Shown piece after piece: positions 56,428 through 64,000 of a stretch of 64,000 bases of DNA. The stretch covers positions 1 to 64,000 of the forward strand of contig CACEJY010000001.1 of NCBI GenBank assembly GCA_902559985.1. The letters are read 5' to 3'. The notes under the pieces are model-generated. The model saw nothing but the letters and a program-made list of their open reading frames with translations, made no database searches and had not been told where the DNA came from. This DNA comes from an uncultured SAR116 cluster alpha proteobacterium (GTDB taxonomy: Bacteria > Pseudomonadota > Alphaproteobacteria > Puniceispirillales > Puniceispirillaceae). The translations under genes and the position numbers were made by a program. Position 1 is the stretch's first letter. Each line of letters begins with the position of its first letter.

Positions 56428-57852
56428 TTAGATCCCTCCAGGCCACTCCTTTCCATCAAGCTCTAACTCATTATATTCTTGGAGGGTTTGGAAGTGATAA
56501 TCCCTATCCTCAACAAATAAGTCAGCAACAATTGATTTTGCCAAACGCTCGGCGCCAAAACTAGTGTGTGGAATATCGTTAGCAAGATTCCCGAGGGATA
56601 ATTGTGCACCATGATTAAAGCAGCGCACACGGCCTAATGCTGGGCTTTTTTTTGTTTCTTTTGTTTGGAAACCAAATCCTTGTGACAAATAAGGAAACGC
56701 AGCCCACTCCTCATCAGAAGATACCCAAGTTTCGGGTGGCATCTTATCTCGCCACAATTGAATTTCATCAACAAAACCAGCGATTGCAGCGTTGGCAAAC
56801 AAATCCACTGTAAAACCTGTCGCCAAAATAACTTTATCAACGTTCATAGAAAAATTATCTGACATTAATACTAGCTGCTCACCAGCATTACAGACCTCAA
56901 TTATCTTTGTGTGAGTAACAATATTCACTCCTAATTTTGAAACGCGTTTGACAGTGTGTTTTGGTGGGGCAATCCTACTGGCGGTGATATGCCTCAGCCA
57001 TTTTAATTTGTAATGATCAGCCAATAACGGAAAGCCCTCAGCAAATCCCGACGTGACAGTGTGTTTCATTTTATTCATACGTGGTACTTCTCGTGCGCGA
57101 CCAATTATAGTTACATTGGCCCCAGACTCAGCCAGTACCGCAGCATTATCAAAAGCAGACGCAGCCAAACCAACCACAGCCACGTCCTGTCCAGTTACTG
57201 ACGAAAAATCAAAAAATTTAGATGAGTGACAAACCCGAGAGTCTTTCCATAAAGTTTGGAATGCTTCTGGAATCCTAGGTTTTGCCAGGCCCTCTCGACC
57301 AGTAGCGAGAACCACTTGCCGCGCGTATGTGCGTGACGGAGCCCCCTTTGAGTCAAGTGTTTTGATGGCCACATACTCATCTTTAGGGACGATTTCAGAT
57401 ACAGTAGTCTCATACTCTACATCTGCTCGCGTTACTTTTGCATACCATTCAAGATATTCAGCCCAGTCCTCTCTTCCGAAATATTCGAAGGCTTCCCAAT
57501 CTAAATTTGGTCGGCTGGCCTGCCACCAAGCCTGGGGCGTGAGCAAGGCTTGATCAAGGGACGGGCCACTTTGTTTTTTTCCGGATCTAAGAAACTGCAT
57601 GCGAGCATAATTTCGCCACGGGCCAGCGAACCCTGCTGGCTTTGCATCAAACTGACGAATGTTCAAAACTCCCAATCGTCGAAGCGCAAACGCCGCCGCG
57701 AGACCATTCATCCCACCACCAATGATTAGTACGTCCAGCATCGATTTCCCGTCTGGCCCTTTTATCAATGGAACGAACGGTTTTGGCGGATGATCTAGAA
57801 TCGAAAAACTCTCGTCAATTTTAGCTTGTAAAGCTTCTAATGTCTCTAACAT
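56428..57852 (-). CDS. FAD/NAD(P)-dependent oxidoreductase, FMO-like
   Basis: A 474-residue flavoprotein. FAD is bound by VLIIGGGMNG (41-50), and a second nucleotide site VAVVGLAASAFDNAA lies near the middle. It resembles flavin monooxygenases and lysine or ornithine hydroxylases, but the typical FMO FxGxxxHxxx(Y/F) fingerprint is not clearly seen (the nearest text is SRVCHSSKFFDF). It may be an N-oxygenase or a Baeyer-Villiger-type enzyme. It overlaps the M20 gene by 7 bases, so it is translationally coupled to it. Confidence 0.85.
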   Translation of the reverse strand: MLETLEALQAKIDESFSILDHPPKPFVPLIKGPDGKSMLDVLIIGGGMNGLAAAFALRRLGVLNIRQFDAKPAGFAGPWRNYARMQFLRSGKKQSGPSLDQALLTPQAWWQASRPNLDWEAFEYFGREDWAEYLEWYAKVTRADVEYETTVSEIVPKDEYVAIKTLDSKGAPSRTYARQVVLATGREGLAKPRIPEAFQTLWKDSRVCHSSKFFDFSSVTGQDVAVVGLAASAFDNAAVLAESGANVTIIGRAREVPRMNKMKHTVTSGFAEGFPLLADHYKLKWLRHITASRIAPPKHTVKRVSKLGVNIVTHTKIIEVCNAGEQLVLMSDNFSMNVDKVILATGFTVDLFANAAIAGFVDEIQLWRDKMPPETWVSSDEEWAAFPYLSQGFGFQTKETKKSPALGRVRCFNHGAQLSLGNLANDIPHTSFGAERLAKSIVADLFVEDRDYHFQTLQEYNELELDGKEWPGGI

Positions 57853-59246
57853 TCGTCAGAACCAACTGCTCCAAGATCCCAATAAAGGCCCGTCATTATT
57901 TGAAGCGCCTCGCGACAAACGGGTAACAAAATATGCTCGTTAGGCGCATGCTGGCTGCAACCAGAATAGGAATGCGGTACCCAAATTGCAGGCAACCCTA
58001 ATAAATCGGTGAATAGATCATTACAAATTGAACCACCCATTTGAGGAATAACTGCTGGCGCTTTACTGCATGTTTTAATCATTGACGCGATAACGCGTTC
58101 AACCCACTGATTGTCTGGCTCAGTTCTGCTAGCGAGATAACCCCCTCTGTTTCCTTCCGGTGGCGCCTCAATCTTCACATCCCTAAAGCCTCTTTTGTCC
58201 AGATGCTTACGCAAAGCAGTTAATGCATTTTTATGATCTGTTCCTGCAATATATCGGAGCTGACAATGGGCACGCGCTGATGGAGAGACTGCATTTACTG
58301 GCTGTGTAGGGTTACCAGAAGTCATGGCGAGAACACAAAAGTTATTCCAAGCATAAACATTTTCAGCTGCTGTCAACCCAGGCTCTCCCCACTCATCATC
58401 TGGGATGGGTCCGCCGAGCCCTGAATCTATTCTGATATCCCTCAAAAGATCACGGGTTTGGGGAGTTATTTCTGGGGGTCTCCACTCCTCAACATCTATT
58501 TTGCCATTTGAACTGGATATGCAAGAAATGGCATTTGACAAAATGATCGCAGGATCACGGAGGGCTCCACCCCAATTTCCTGAATGGTGACCGCCGGAGC
58601 GCAAATCACACGCCAAGTCAAAGTTGATTGCACCACGTGACCCCAGACATATCGTGGGTAAATCCCGTTTTACGCGAGGGCCATCAGACGCAATAAAAAC
58701 ATCTGCCTTAAATTCATCAAGATTCTGAGTAATCACGTCCCCTAGGCCCAACGAACCATTTTCTTCACCGGTCTCAACAACAAACTTGGAGTTGAAACCG
58801 AGGGCTCCGCGCGTTTCAAGCGTGTGCTTTAACGCGATAATATTAATCCAATGCTGGCTCTTATTATCCGCTGTTCCCCGACCGTAAACACGCTCACCAT
58901 CAACCTCTGCTATCCAAGGGCTTCTGCTATCAGCCCACCGCTCTTCCATACCAAGTATAACGTCACCATGGCCGTATCCCAAAATAGTTGGCAAAGACGG
59001 GTCTTCAATACGTGTTGCAAGCAAGACTGGGCCAAAACCACTCACTGGGTTAGCAAATATCTTTGTGCCAAAGCCCATCTTCTTAAACACTGGCGAGATT
59101 GCCTCGCTTAAATATTTTTCACAATGCTTCAAACCGCCCTTGGTTTGACTTTCAGTTGGGATTTTTATCAGCGTTTTGATATCAGACAAAAATTTGCCGC
59201 TGTCAAAATATTCAAATGATTTAGCAATTGCCTTGTCGCGCGTCAT
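57846..59246 (-). CDS. M20 family metallohydrolase
   Basis: A 466-residue zinc hydrolase. The metal motifs are His93 and Asp95 (GYGHGDV), Asp127 (GTADNK), catalytic Glu161/Glu162 (TGEENGS) and a C-terminal His in SQHAPNEH. Family members cleave carbamoyl- or acyl-amino acids and dipeptides; the proximity to HyuAB genes suggests it hydrolyses a ring-opened amide or N-carbamoyl acid. It is coupled to the flavoprotein and lies 72 bases after SDR 3. Confidence 0.92.
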   Translation of the reverse strand: MTRDKAIAKSFEYFDSGKFLSDIKTLIKIPTESQTKGGLKHCEKYLSEAISPVFKKMGFGTKIFANPVSGFGPVLLATRIEDPSLPTILGYGHGDVILGMEERWADSRSPWIAEVDGERVYGRGTADNKSQHWINIIALKHTLETRGALGFNSKFVVETGEENGSLGLGDVITQNLDEFKADVFIASDGPRVKRDLPTICLGSRGAINFDLACDLRSGGHHSGNWGGALRDPAIILSNAISCISSSNGKIDVEEWRPPEITPQTRDLLRDIRIDSGLGGPIPDDEWGEPGLTAAENVYAWNNFCVLAMTSGNPTQPVNAVSPSARAHCQLRYIAGTDHKNALTALRKHLDKRGFRDVKIEAPPEGNRGGYLASRTEPDNQWVERVIASMIKTCSKAPAVIPQMGGSICNDLFTDLLGLPAIWVPHSYSGCSQHAPNEHILLPVCREALQIMTGLYWDLGAVGSDEC

Positions 59247-59318
59247 TTCTTCCTCATCTAACTAAAGGTTTTTGTTATCCGATTGTAACATGAATCAAAC
59301 ATTTGCGGTGAGCATTCT

Positions 59319-60062
59319 CTAACTTGTTCCACCATCAACCGCTAGCACTTGCCCTGTGATCCAGCTTGCTGCATCACTTGTCAAAAATGCGACAGCACTC
59401 GCAATATCCGCTGGTGTTCCCAGCCTCCGAGTATGTATTCGTTCCAACAAATTTTTCTGACCTTTTGGCCCATAACCGTCCCACTGTCTTTGCGTCATTG
59501 GATTTGACAATACAAGGCCGGGAGCAATTGAGTTGACTGTAACACCATGGCGAGCAAATTCAGAACTAAGTTGTTTGGTGAGGCCGATCAAGCCGTGCTT
59601 AGCAGCAGTATAAGCTTGTATGCCTGTGAGGCTTGGCCTCAGGCCTGCCCCAGAGCTAATAGTTACAATTCTGCCCCAACCGTTCGCAGTCATCATCGGT
59701 CCCATATGCCGCGTTAAAAAAAACACGGAGTCCAAATTAGCAGCAAAAATTTCACGCCAGTCATGCTCAGAAACTTCAGTGATGGGCTTGCCAGTTTGCC
59801 TACAAACACCACCGGCAGCCGAAACTAAAATATCAATGGAATCAACCTCCAAACGCAAATTTTCTATTAAACTGGAAACACTACTTTCCCTGCCAAGATC
59901 CGCTCCTACAGCTGCCAAGCCAAGATCGGATGAAGTTTTATTCAGGTCTTCGCCCGGTAAATCTGTGATTATAACCCTCACGCCATTTGTTGAGAGTTCT
60001 GCTGCTATGGCTTTTCCTAAACCTCCCAAGACGCCTGTCACCAGGGCCACGCGCTTCCTCAT
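59319..60062 (-). CDS. Short-chain dehydrogenase/reductase (SDR 3)
   Basis: A 247-residue classical SDR. TGVLGGLG is the cofactor motif, YTAAKHG holds the catalytic Tyr and Lys, and VLAVDGG closes the fold. It is a clear paralogue of SDR 2: both carry SLTG before the catalytic Tyr and a QW-x-x-YG segment. GGAGG precedes the ATG. Likely the first gene of an operon with the M20 and flavoprotein genes. Confidence 0.9.
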   Translation of the reverse strand: MRKRVALVTGVLGGLGKAIAAELSTNGVRVIITDLPGEDLNKTSSDLGLAAVGADLGRESSVSSLIENLRLEVDSIDILVSAAGGVCRQTGKPITEVSEHDWREIFAANLDSVFFLTRHMGPMMTANGWGRIVTISSGAGLRPSLTGIQAYTAAKHGLIGLTKQLSSEFARHGVTVNSIAPGLVLSNPMTQRQWDGYGPKGQKNLLERIHTRRLGTPADIASAVAFLTSDAASWITGQVLAVDGGTS

Positions 60063-60325
60063 TTCCTAATTTCCTCCCGCCAGTTAATGTCAGCAACACG
60101 CATATAGTTTCTCCAAAGTTCTTCAAGAAACATCAAAAAAAACCGAGAGTATGATTGAGACGTACTCTTAATCTCAAAATCAAATTCGTTTCTAAATGAT
60201 TAGACATCCATTGTCACTGTAACACACGTATTGGTCAATGAGCTTGGTTTAGACCCAAACAGATAGTTACACCGTTGGAAATAAGCTTTATCACGAAGTA
60301 TTTAATGGATTAAACCTCAAGACCC

Positions 60326-61006
60326 CTATGTCAGCTTAGTGGGTGGTCCGGTTGGGAAAACATAATTGGAAAAAACATACATAGACATCGAAATAGAGGG
60401 GCCAATTCCAAATGCAAAAAGGAGTGTTCCAACTCCAGCAACACCACCCAATACCCAACCCAAAGTAACTACAAAGACCTCAATAGCAGTTCGTACGGCA
60501 GCAAGCGGCAAATTTGAATACTTCTGTAGGCCTGTCATTAATCCATCTCTTGGCCCAGGTCCAAGATTTGCTATCAAATAAATACCACCACCTATTCCAG
60601 TAATTAGCACACCAATAAATGCCTCCATGATTTGTAATGCTTGATTTTCAAATTGTGGAAGCTGTGGGTGGGCCACCTCTATGACAAACGCAACAATCAA
60701 TATATTCAGAACGGTTCCAATCCCCGGGATTTGGCGAAGCGGATACCAAAGCAGCAACACACACGAGCTCACTACGAGGGTTGAAAAACCAATGCTCCAA
60801 CCCATCAATTTTGCGATGCCATCTGCAAGGACTGTCCAAGGGCTAACTCCAACACCTGATGCTATCAAGAAAGCTTCACCCACCCCAAACAATGTGAGGC
60901 CTATTATCAACATAAGCAAGCATATGGGCCTCGGTTTCAATGTGAAGGTTTTTTGAGAGCTCCAAAAGAGCTTTGGGATTTTTTTTACCCTAAAAACATC
61001 CAACAC
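60326..61006 (-). CDS. YczE/YyaS/YitT family membrane protein
   Basis: A 226-residue protein with about five hydrophobic helices. LFGVGEAFLIASGVGVSPWTVLADG and GIGGGIYLIANLGPGPRDGLMTGL are typical of the YczE group. Function is unknown; Bacillus YczE has been linked to activation of antibiotic synthesis. It stands alone, with about 260 bases to SDR 3 and about 200 to the divergent OYE gene. Confidence 0.82.
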   Translation of the reverse strand: MLDVFRVKKIPKLFWSSQKTFTLKPRPICLLMLIIGLTLFGVGEAFLIASGVGVSPWTVLADGIAKLMGWSIGFSTLVVSSCVLLLWYPLRQIPGIGTVLNILIVAFVIEVAHPQLPQFENQALQIMEAFIGVLITGIGGGIYLIANLGPGPRDGLMTGLQKYSNLPLAAVRTAIEVFVVTLGWVLGGVAGVGTLLFAFGIGPSISMSMYVFSNYVFPTGPPTKLT

Positions 61007-61214
61007 AGTATGACCCTCTTACTTTGAAAAAGACTCCCAAACTTTCAAACCCCACTCATCATTTGGCAAAATAATCACAAAAAGAGAATTAAAATAAACA
61101 TGCTAATTTGCAACTAATTACGTTTTTAAGGTACTTTTATTGTACACGTTTACCGCCACTTTGTGAGACCTTGAACGCAGCAGATAGCATTATTTCATAG
61201 AAAAAGGTAAGCCA

Positions 61215-62405
61215 ATGAAAAAACCAGGGCTAACTCAAAAACTGAAATTGCGAGAAATAGAACTTCCAAATAGAATCGTCTTATCCCCTATGCAGATGTA
61301 CAAGGCATCACAGCACGGACAGATGACAGATTGGCACCTGGTCCATTACGGCAAATATGCATATGCAAAATTTGGTTTGATTTTCACTGAAGTTTTATGC
61401 GTGGAGAAGCGAGGGCGAAGCACCTATTCGGACGCCGGTATCTGGAATGATTCACACGTCAGGCAACTCAAGAAGATTGCCGCATATATTCGCTCACAAG
61501 GGAGCATTCCAGCTGCTCAAATTGGACATTGCGGCCCAAAATCCTCAAGACAAAGGCCTTACGATGGATTACAGCCCCTTAAAAACCTTCAAAAAAAAGA
61601 AGAGCCGGGCTGGCGAATTGTCTCGTGCAGCGGTATTCCGGCAGCACCTGGATACGACACTCCGACCGCACTCTCGACCTCGGGCGTAAAATCGTTGGTT
61701 AAAAAGTTTGGTCTTGCTGCAAAAAGATGTGATGAAGCGGGCTTTGACGTTCTGGATGTACATGCAGCACACGGCTACCTGATACATTCTTTTCTGTCGC
61801 CATTAAGTAACTTTCGAAATGATGAATATGGCGGAAACAAAAAAAACCGACACAAGTTTGCGATTGAGATTGCTCTTGAAATAAGGAAGTTCTGGCCCGC
61901 AAACAAACCCTTGTTTTTCAGACTTTCTTGCATTGATAGGTTTCCGGGTGGATTGGAAATAGAAGATACAATCTCACTCTCAAAAGCCCTCAAAAAAGTG
62001 GGCGTAGATTTAATTGATTGCTCGTCAGGGGGAATTAAAGGACCAAATTCTTTATTCAGCCTTGCGGCAAAAGAGGTACCAAAACCGGGTTTTCAAGTGG
62101 GTTTTTCGGAGGCAATCAAGCAAAACGCAAATATTGCGACTATGGCAGTTGGGATGATTTCTGAACCGCGGCATGCAAATGACATCATTGAACAAAAAAA
62201 GGCGGACCTAATTGCCCTTGGCAGGGAGGCTTTGGTAAATCCAAATTGGCCGCTCTGTGCGATGCGTGACCTTAGCGAAGATAAAAACTTTAACGATTGG
62301 CCACCTAACTCAGGGTGGTGGCTGGAGGTCAGACAAAGAATGTTAAATTCAACCGATCCCAATGATTGGAAAGTTGGGCCAGCGGCAGGTAATACGCCCA
62401 AATGA
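61215..62405 (+). CDS. Old Yellow Enzyme family NADH:flavin oxidoreductase
   Basis: A 396-residue FMN TIM-barrel ene-reductase. Substrate-binding His183 and His186 lie in HAAHGYLIHSFLSP, and GHCGPKSSRQRP (104-115) corresponds to the HAGRK segment of YqjM/XenA. The N-terminal SPMCQY of those enzymes reads SPMQMY here, so the redox-tuning cysteine is Gln27. NADPH-type reduction of enones is the expected activity. GGTAAGCC precedes the ATG. It converges on the HemY gene. Confidence 0.9.
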   Translation: MKKPGLTQKLKLREIELPNRIVLSPMQMYKASQHGQMTDWHLVHYGKYAYAKFGLIFTEVLCVEKRGRSTYSDAGIWNDSHVRQLKKIAAYIRSQGSIPAAQIGHCGPKSSRQRPYDGLQPLKNLQKKEEPGWRIVSCSGIPAAPGYDTPTALSTSGVKSLVKKFGLAAKRCDEAGFDVLDVHAAHGYLIHSFLSPLSNFRNDEYGGNKKNRHKFAIEIALEIRKFWPANKPLFFRLSCIDRFPGGLEIEDTISLSKALKKVGVDLIDCSSGGIKGPNSLFSLAAKEVPKPGFQVGFSEAIKQNANIATMAVGMISEPRHANDIIEQKKADLIALGREALVNPNWPLCAMRDLSEDKNFNDWPPNSGWWLEVRQRMLNSTDPNDWKVGPAAGNTPK

Positions 62406-62442
62406 CCAAGCGTTGATAGGAATTTAACAAAACTATCCAAAA

Positions 62443-62478
62443 AAAACTAATCAAACACCAATTTTGCAAATTAGTTTT
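62443..62478. terminator. Bidirectional hairpin between the OYE and HemY genes
   Basis: AAAACTAAT at 62443-62451 pairs with ATTAGTTTT at 62470-62478 (9 bp, AT-rich, 18-nt loop). It follows the HemY stop by one base and the OYE stop by 37. A-rich and T-rich flanks on each side allow termination in both directions, though the stem is weak. Confidence 0.5.
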
Positions 62479-62479
62479 G

Positions 62480-63781
62480 TTACAAATTCGGTAGAATTGG
62501 CGTTGCCCCAACTGGACGTTGCCAAACTAATGAAGAAAATTCATCACAAGCTGGACAGAATGGCTCCCAGTCCTCACTTAAATTGTTACAAGAGAGACAT
62601 TGCCAAAACGGCCGGCTATCATCTGACTCATGAGATTTGTCATTTTTAGCGTCTTTATTAGACCCTTGAACTTTTTTGATGATATTATTCCCGTCAAATA
62701 GTAAACGCTCAGCTTCACCATCCAACCCGACATCTCGTGCCTGCTTAGCAACTAGTTGATAGGCTAGTCGATGGTATTTTTTGTCAACTTTATCAAGCAG
62801 TTTAATTAAGCGTGCGATAAATTGACCATCATTGCTTTTCCATGCCTGTTTCAATCGTTTGGCTATGGCAGAGTGGGGCGTTCGTTGAAATCCTTTTTCT
62901 AGAATCTTTGCGGCTTTAACAAAAGTCCCATCTTCAAGATAGAGATCAGCCAGCATAATTAACGCAGGCAAAAAACCTGGATCAATTTTCAGTGATGCAA
63001 CCAACGCGCTCATAGCGGCTTGCCGATCCGAAGCTAGCAAATCACCAGCCCGCAGAAATTCTATCGCACAACGCTGACGTAAAAGGCTGTGAACTTGTTC
63101 TGAATTAGAGGGTTTGTTTTTTGATTTTTTCTGAGATTTGCTCACCACATCAAGCGCCGGAAGGGCCGCATGCCAGTCAGCACGTCGAGCTTCCAAATTC
63201 AACAAATGACGAGCCGCCAAAACCGATTTTGGTTTAATTGCCAAAGCCGCGCGTGCTGCATCTCGTGCTTTTGCAGAATCTTGGTCATCGATTGCGAGTC
63301 GCATCAATCCAATATGGCCCAAAAATGCCGTTTCTCCATCATCCAGCAATGAGGTAAAATATCGGCGTGCAGCTTGATGATCACCGTTAAGATGTGAGGC
63401 CTGAGCAGCCAACAGACCAGTCAATTGTGGCGCCCTCATGAGCCGTCCGGCACGGCTCGCATATTTAATTGCTTGAGCCGGCTCACCAGCAGAAACCGCC
63501 AAAAAACCCAGAGTTAATGCGCGGTGGCCGGCATCGTCACGGCGCTGGCGCAATCGCCCCCCAAGCCAACGTGGCATCCCACGAATGTACCGTATCAGTC
63601 GGTCAAAAAATACAAGCACTAGGGAAAAAACAACAACAAAAACCACCGCAAGACTTGTTGGCAGTTCCATCCGCCAGCCAAGCCATTCAACTTGTACCGC
63701 TCCAGGCTGCGCGGAAAGCCAGCTCGTGGCGGCGGCGGCAACGGCAAGAACTATAAAAAGAGTTAGTAGCTTTATGAACAT
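62480..63781 (-). CDS. HemY family TPR membrane protein with zinc-ribbon tail
   Basis: A 433-residue inner-membrane protein. Two N-terminal hydrophobic segments (about 3-20 and 40-63) precede a TPR-rich region (ALTLGFLAVSAGEPAQAIKYASRAGR and onward to about 370). The C-terminus has CLSC and CPAC pairs in FWQCLSCNNLSEDWEPFCPA, a rubredoxin-like zinc ribbon. HemY homologues accompany heme synthesis genes, and the COG4223 gene upstream fits that arrangement. It is not the HemY protoporphyrinogen oxidase of Bacillus. Confidence 0.88.
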   Translation of the reverse strand: MFIKLLTLFIVLAVAAAATSWLSAQPGAVQVEWLGWRMELPTSLAVVFVVVFSLVLVFFDRLIRYIRGMPRWLGGRLRQRRDDAGHRALTLGFLAVSAGEPAQAIKYASRAGRLMRAPQLTGLLAAQASHLNGDHQAARRYFTSLLDDGETAFLGHIGLMRLAIDDQDSAKARDAARAALAIKPKSVLAARHLLNLEARRADWHAALPALDVVSKSQKKSKNKPSNSEQVHSLLRQRCAIEFLRAGDLLASDRQAAMSALVASLKIDPGFLPALIMLADLYLEDGTFVKAAKILEKGFQRTPHSAIAKRLKQAWKSNDGQFIARLIKLLDKVDKKYHRLAYQLVAKQARDVGLDGEAERLLFDGNNIIKKVQGSNKDAKNDKSHESDDSRPFWQCLSCNNLSEDWEPFCPACDEFSSLVWQRPVGATPILPNL

Positions 63782-63808
63782 TATCTAAACTTAACACAAC
63801 CCCTACTA

Positions 63809-64000
63809 TCATTGCACCGAGAGAGCGCCAGCAAGCCTGTCTGCTACCAGCGTACTTACCACCCGATCAAGGGATTGCCGGCTTTGGGCTAATCCTATCC
63901 AGTTTTGGAGAGATGGTAAATCCGGGCCCGCCCAGCGACCAGCGGCACGAACCGCCCCATTCAAATCCTGGATCGCCAGGGCGCTCTCAAACGCGCGCAA
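63809..64000 (-). CDS. COG4223 (mitofilin-like) protein, C-terminal part, truncated by the window
   Basis: Only the last roughly 63 residues are present; the gene continues past the window end. The helical text ALAIQDLNGAVRAAGRW and SRQSLDRVVSTLVADRL resembles the C-terminus of alphaproteobacterial COG4223 proteins, which lie beside hemY and have mitofilin-related C-termini. The name rests mainly on position. The apparent start within the window is an internal TTG. Confidence 0.6.
   Translation of the reverse strand: MRAFESALAIQDLNGAVRAAGRWAGPDLPSLQNWIGLAQSRQSLDRVVSTLVADRLAGALSVQ

Noticed and set aside
1..64000. CRISPR array, prophage, insertion sequence or tRNA/rRNA gene
   Set aside because: No regularly spaced repeats, integrase or transposase signatures, or tRNA-like cloverleaf sequences were seen in the intergenic regions.

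Overview
This window looks like chromosomal DNA of a marine alphaproteobacterium, plausibly of the SAR116/Puniceispirillum type. That is inference from content: a HemY homologue beside a COG4223 (mitofilin-like) fragment, a DMSP-type acryloyl-CoA reductase (AcuI family), a TAXI-TRAP transporter, a beta-keto acid cleavage enzyme, a dimethylglycine-dehydrogenase-like FAD/GcvT fusion and several class III CoA-transferases. No rRNA or tRNA gene, CRISPR array, prophage or insertion sequence was recognised. Coding density is high and strands alternate often.

Left third (1-16 kb): housekeeping and general metabolism. It holds argG, sodB, a gamma-carbonic-anhydrase-like protein, a beta-hydroxyacid dehydrogenase, hpt, acuI, a TPR protein, a zinc-ribbon membrane protein, a decayed beta-hydroxyacid dehydrogenase, pyk, a DapA-family aldolase, a CoA-transferase with an acyl-CoA dehydrogenase, a membrane dipeptidase, a YtoQ-like protein and a second beta-hydroxyacid dehydrogenase.

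Middle (16-37 kb): catabolic modules among housekeeping genes. (a) MFS, CoA-transferase, GST-kappa/HCCA isomerase, GST and CoA-transferase, all on +. (b) A ThDP enzyme divergent from a class III aminotransferase, followed by an alpha/beta hydrolase. (c) slyX, pgi and a DUF2798 protein. (d) A beta-keto acid cleavage enzyme facing a TAXI-TRAP transporter whose fused permease is split by a G10 homopolymer frameshift. (e) A small membrane protein and a chalcone-isomerase-like protein. (f) A PhyH dioxygenase, Asp/Glu-racemase-fold enzyme and FAD/GcvT demethylase operon.

Right part (37-61 kb): a visibly AT-richer accessory block built around two divergent operons. To the left of an IclR-type regulator runs SDR, peptide-type ABC binding protein, two permeases and a fused double ATPase. 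To the right run iclR, hyuA1, hyuB1, SDR, hyuA2 and hyuB2, nearly all overlapping. A perfect 16-bp palindrome lies just before the iclR start. Flanking genes encode a PuuE/cyclic-imidase-type deacetylase, an M20 amidohydrolase, an FMO-like flavoprotein, a third SDR, a quinone oxidoreductase and an MFS carrier. I read this as a candidate uptake and ring-opening pathway for a cyclic amide, imide or related N-compound with two ATP-dependent HyuAB enzymes; the substrate is unknown. The window closes with a YczE-like membrane protein, an Old Yellow Enzyme homologue lacking the usual redox-tuning cysteine, a HemY-like protein with a zinc-ribbon tail, and a truncated COG4223-type gene.

Other points of interest are a probable CTG start for the dipeptide-type permease DppC, two strong hairpins that separate binding-protein genes from their permeases, and a beta-hydroxyacid dehydrogenase relic with an internal deletion and a TGA in place of an expected tryptophan codon.
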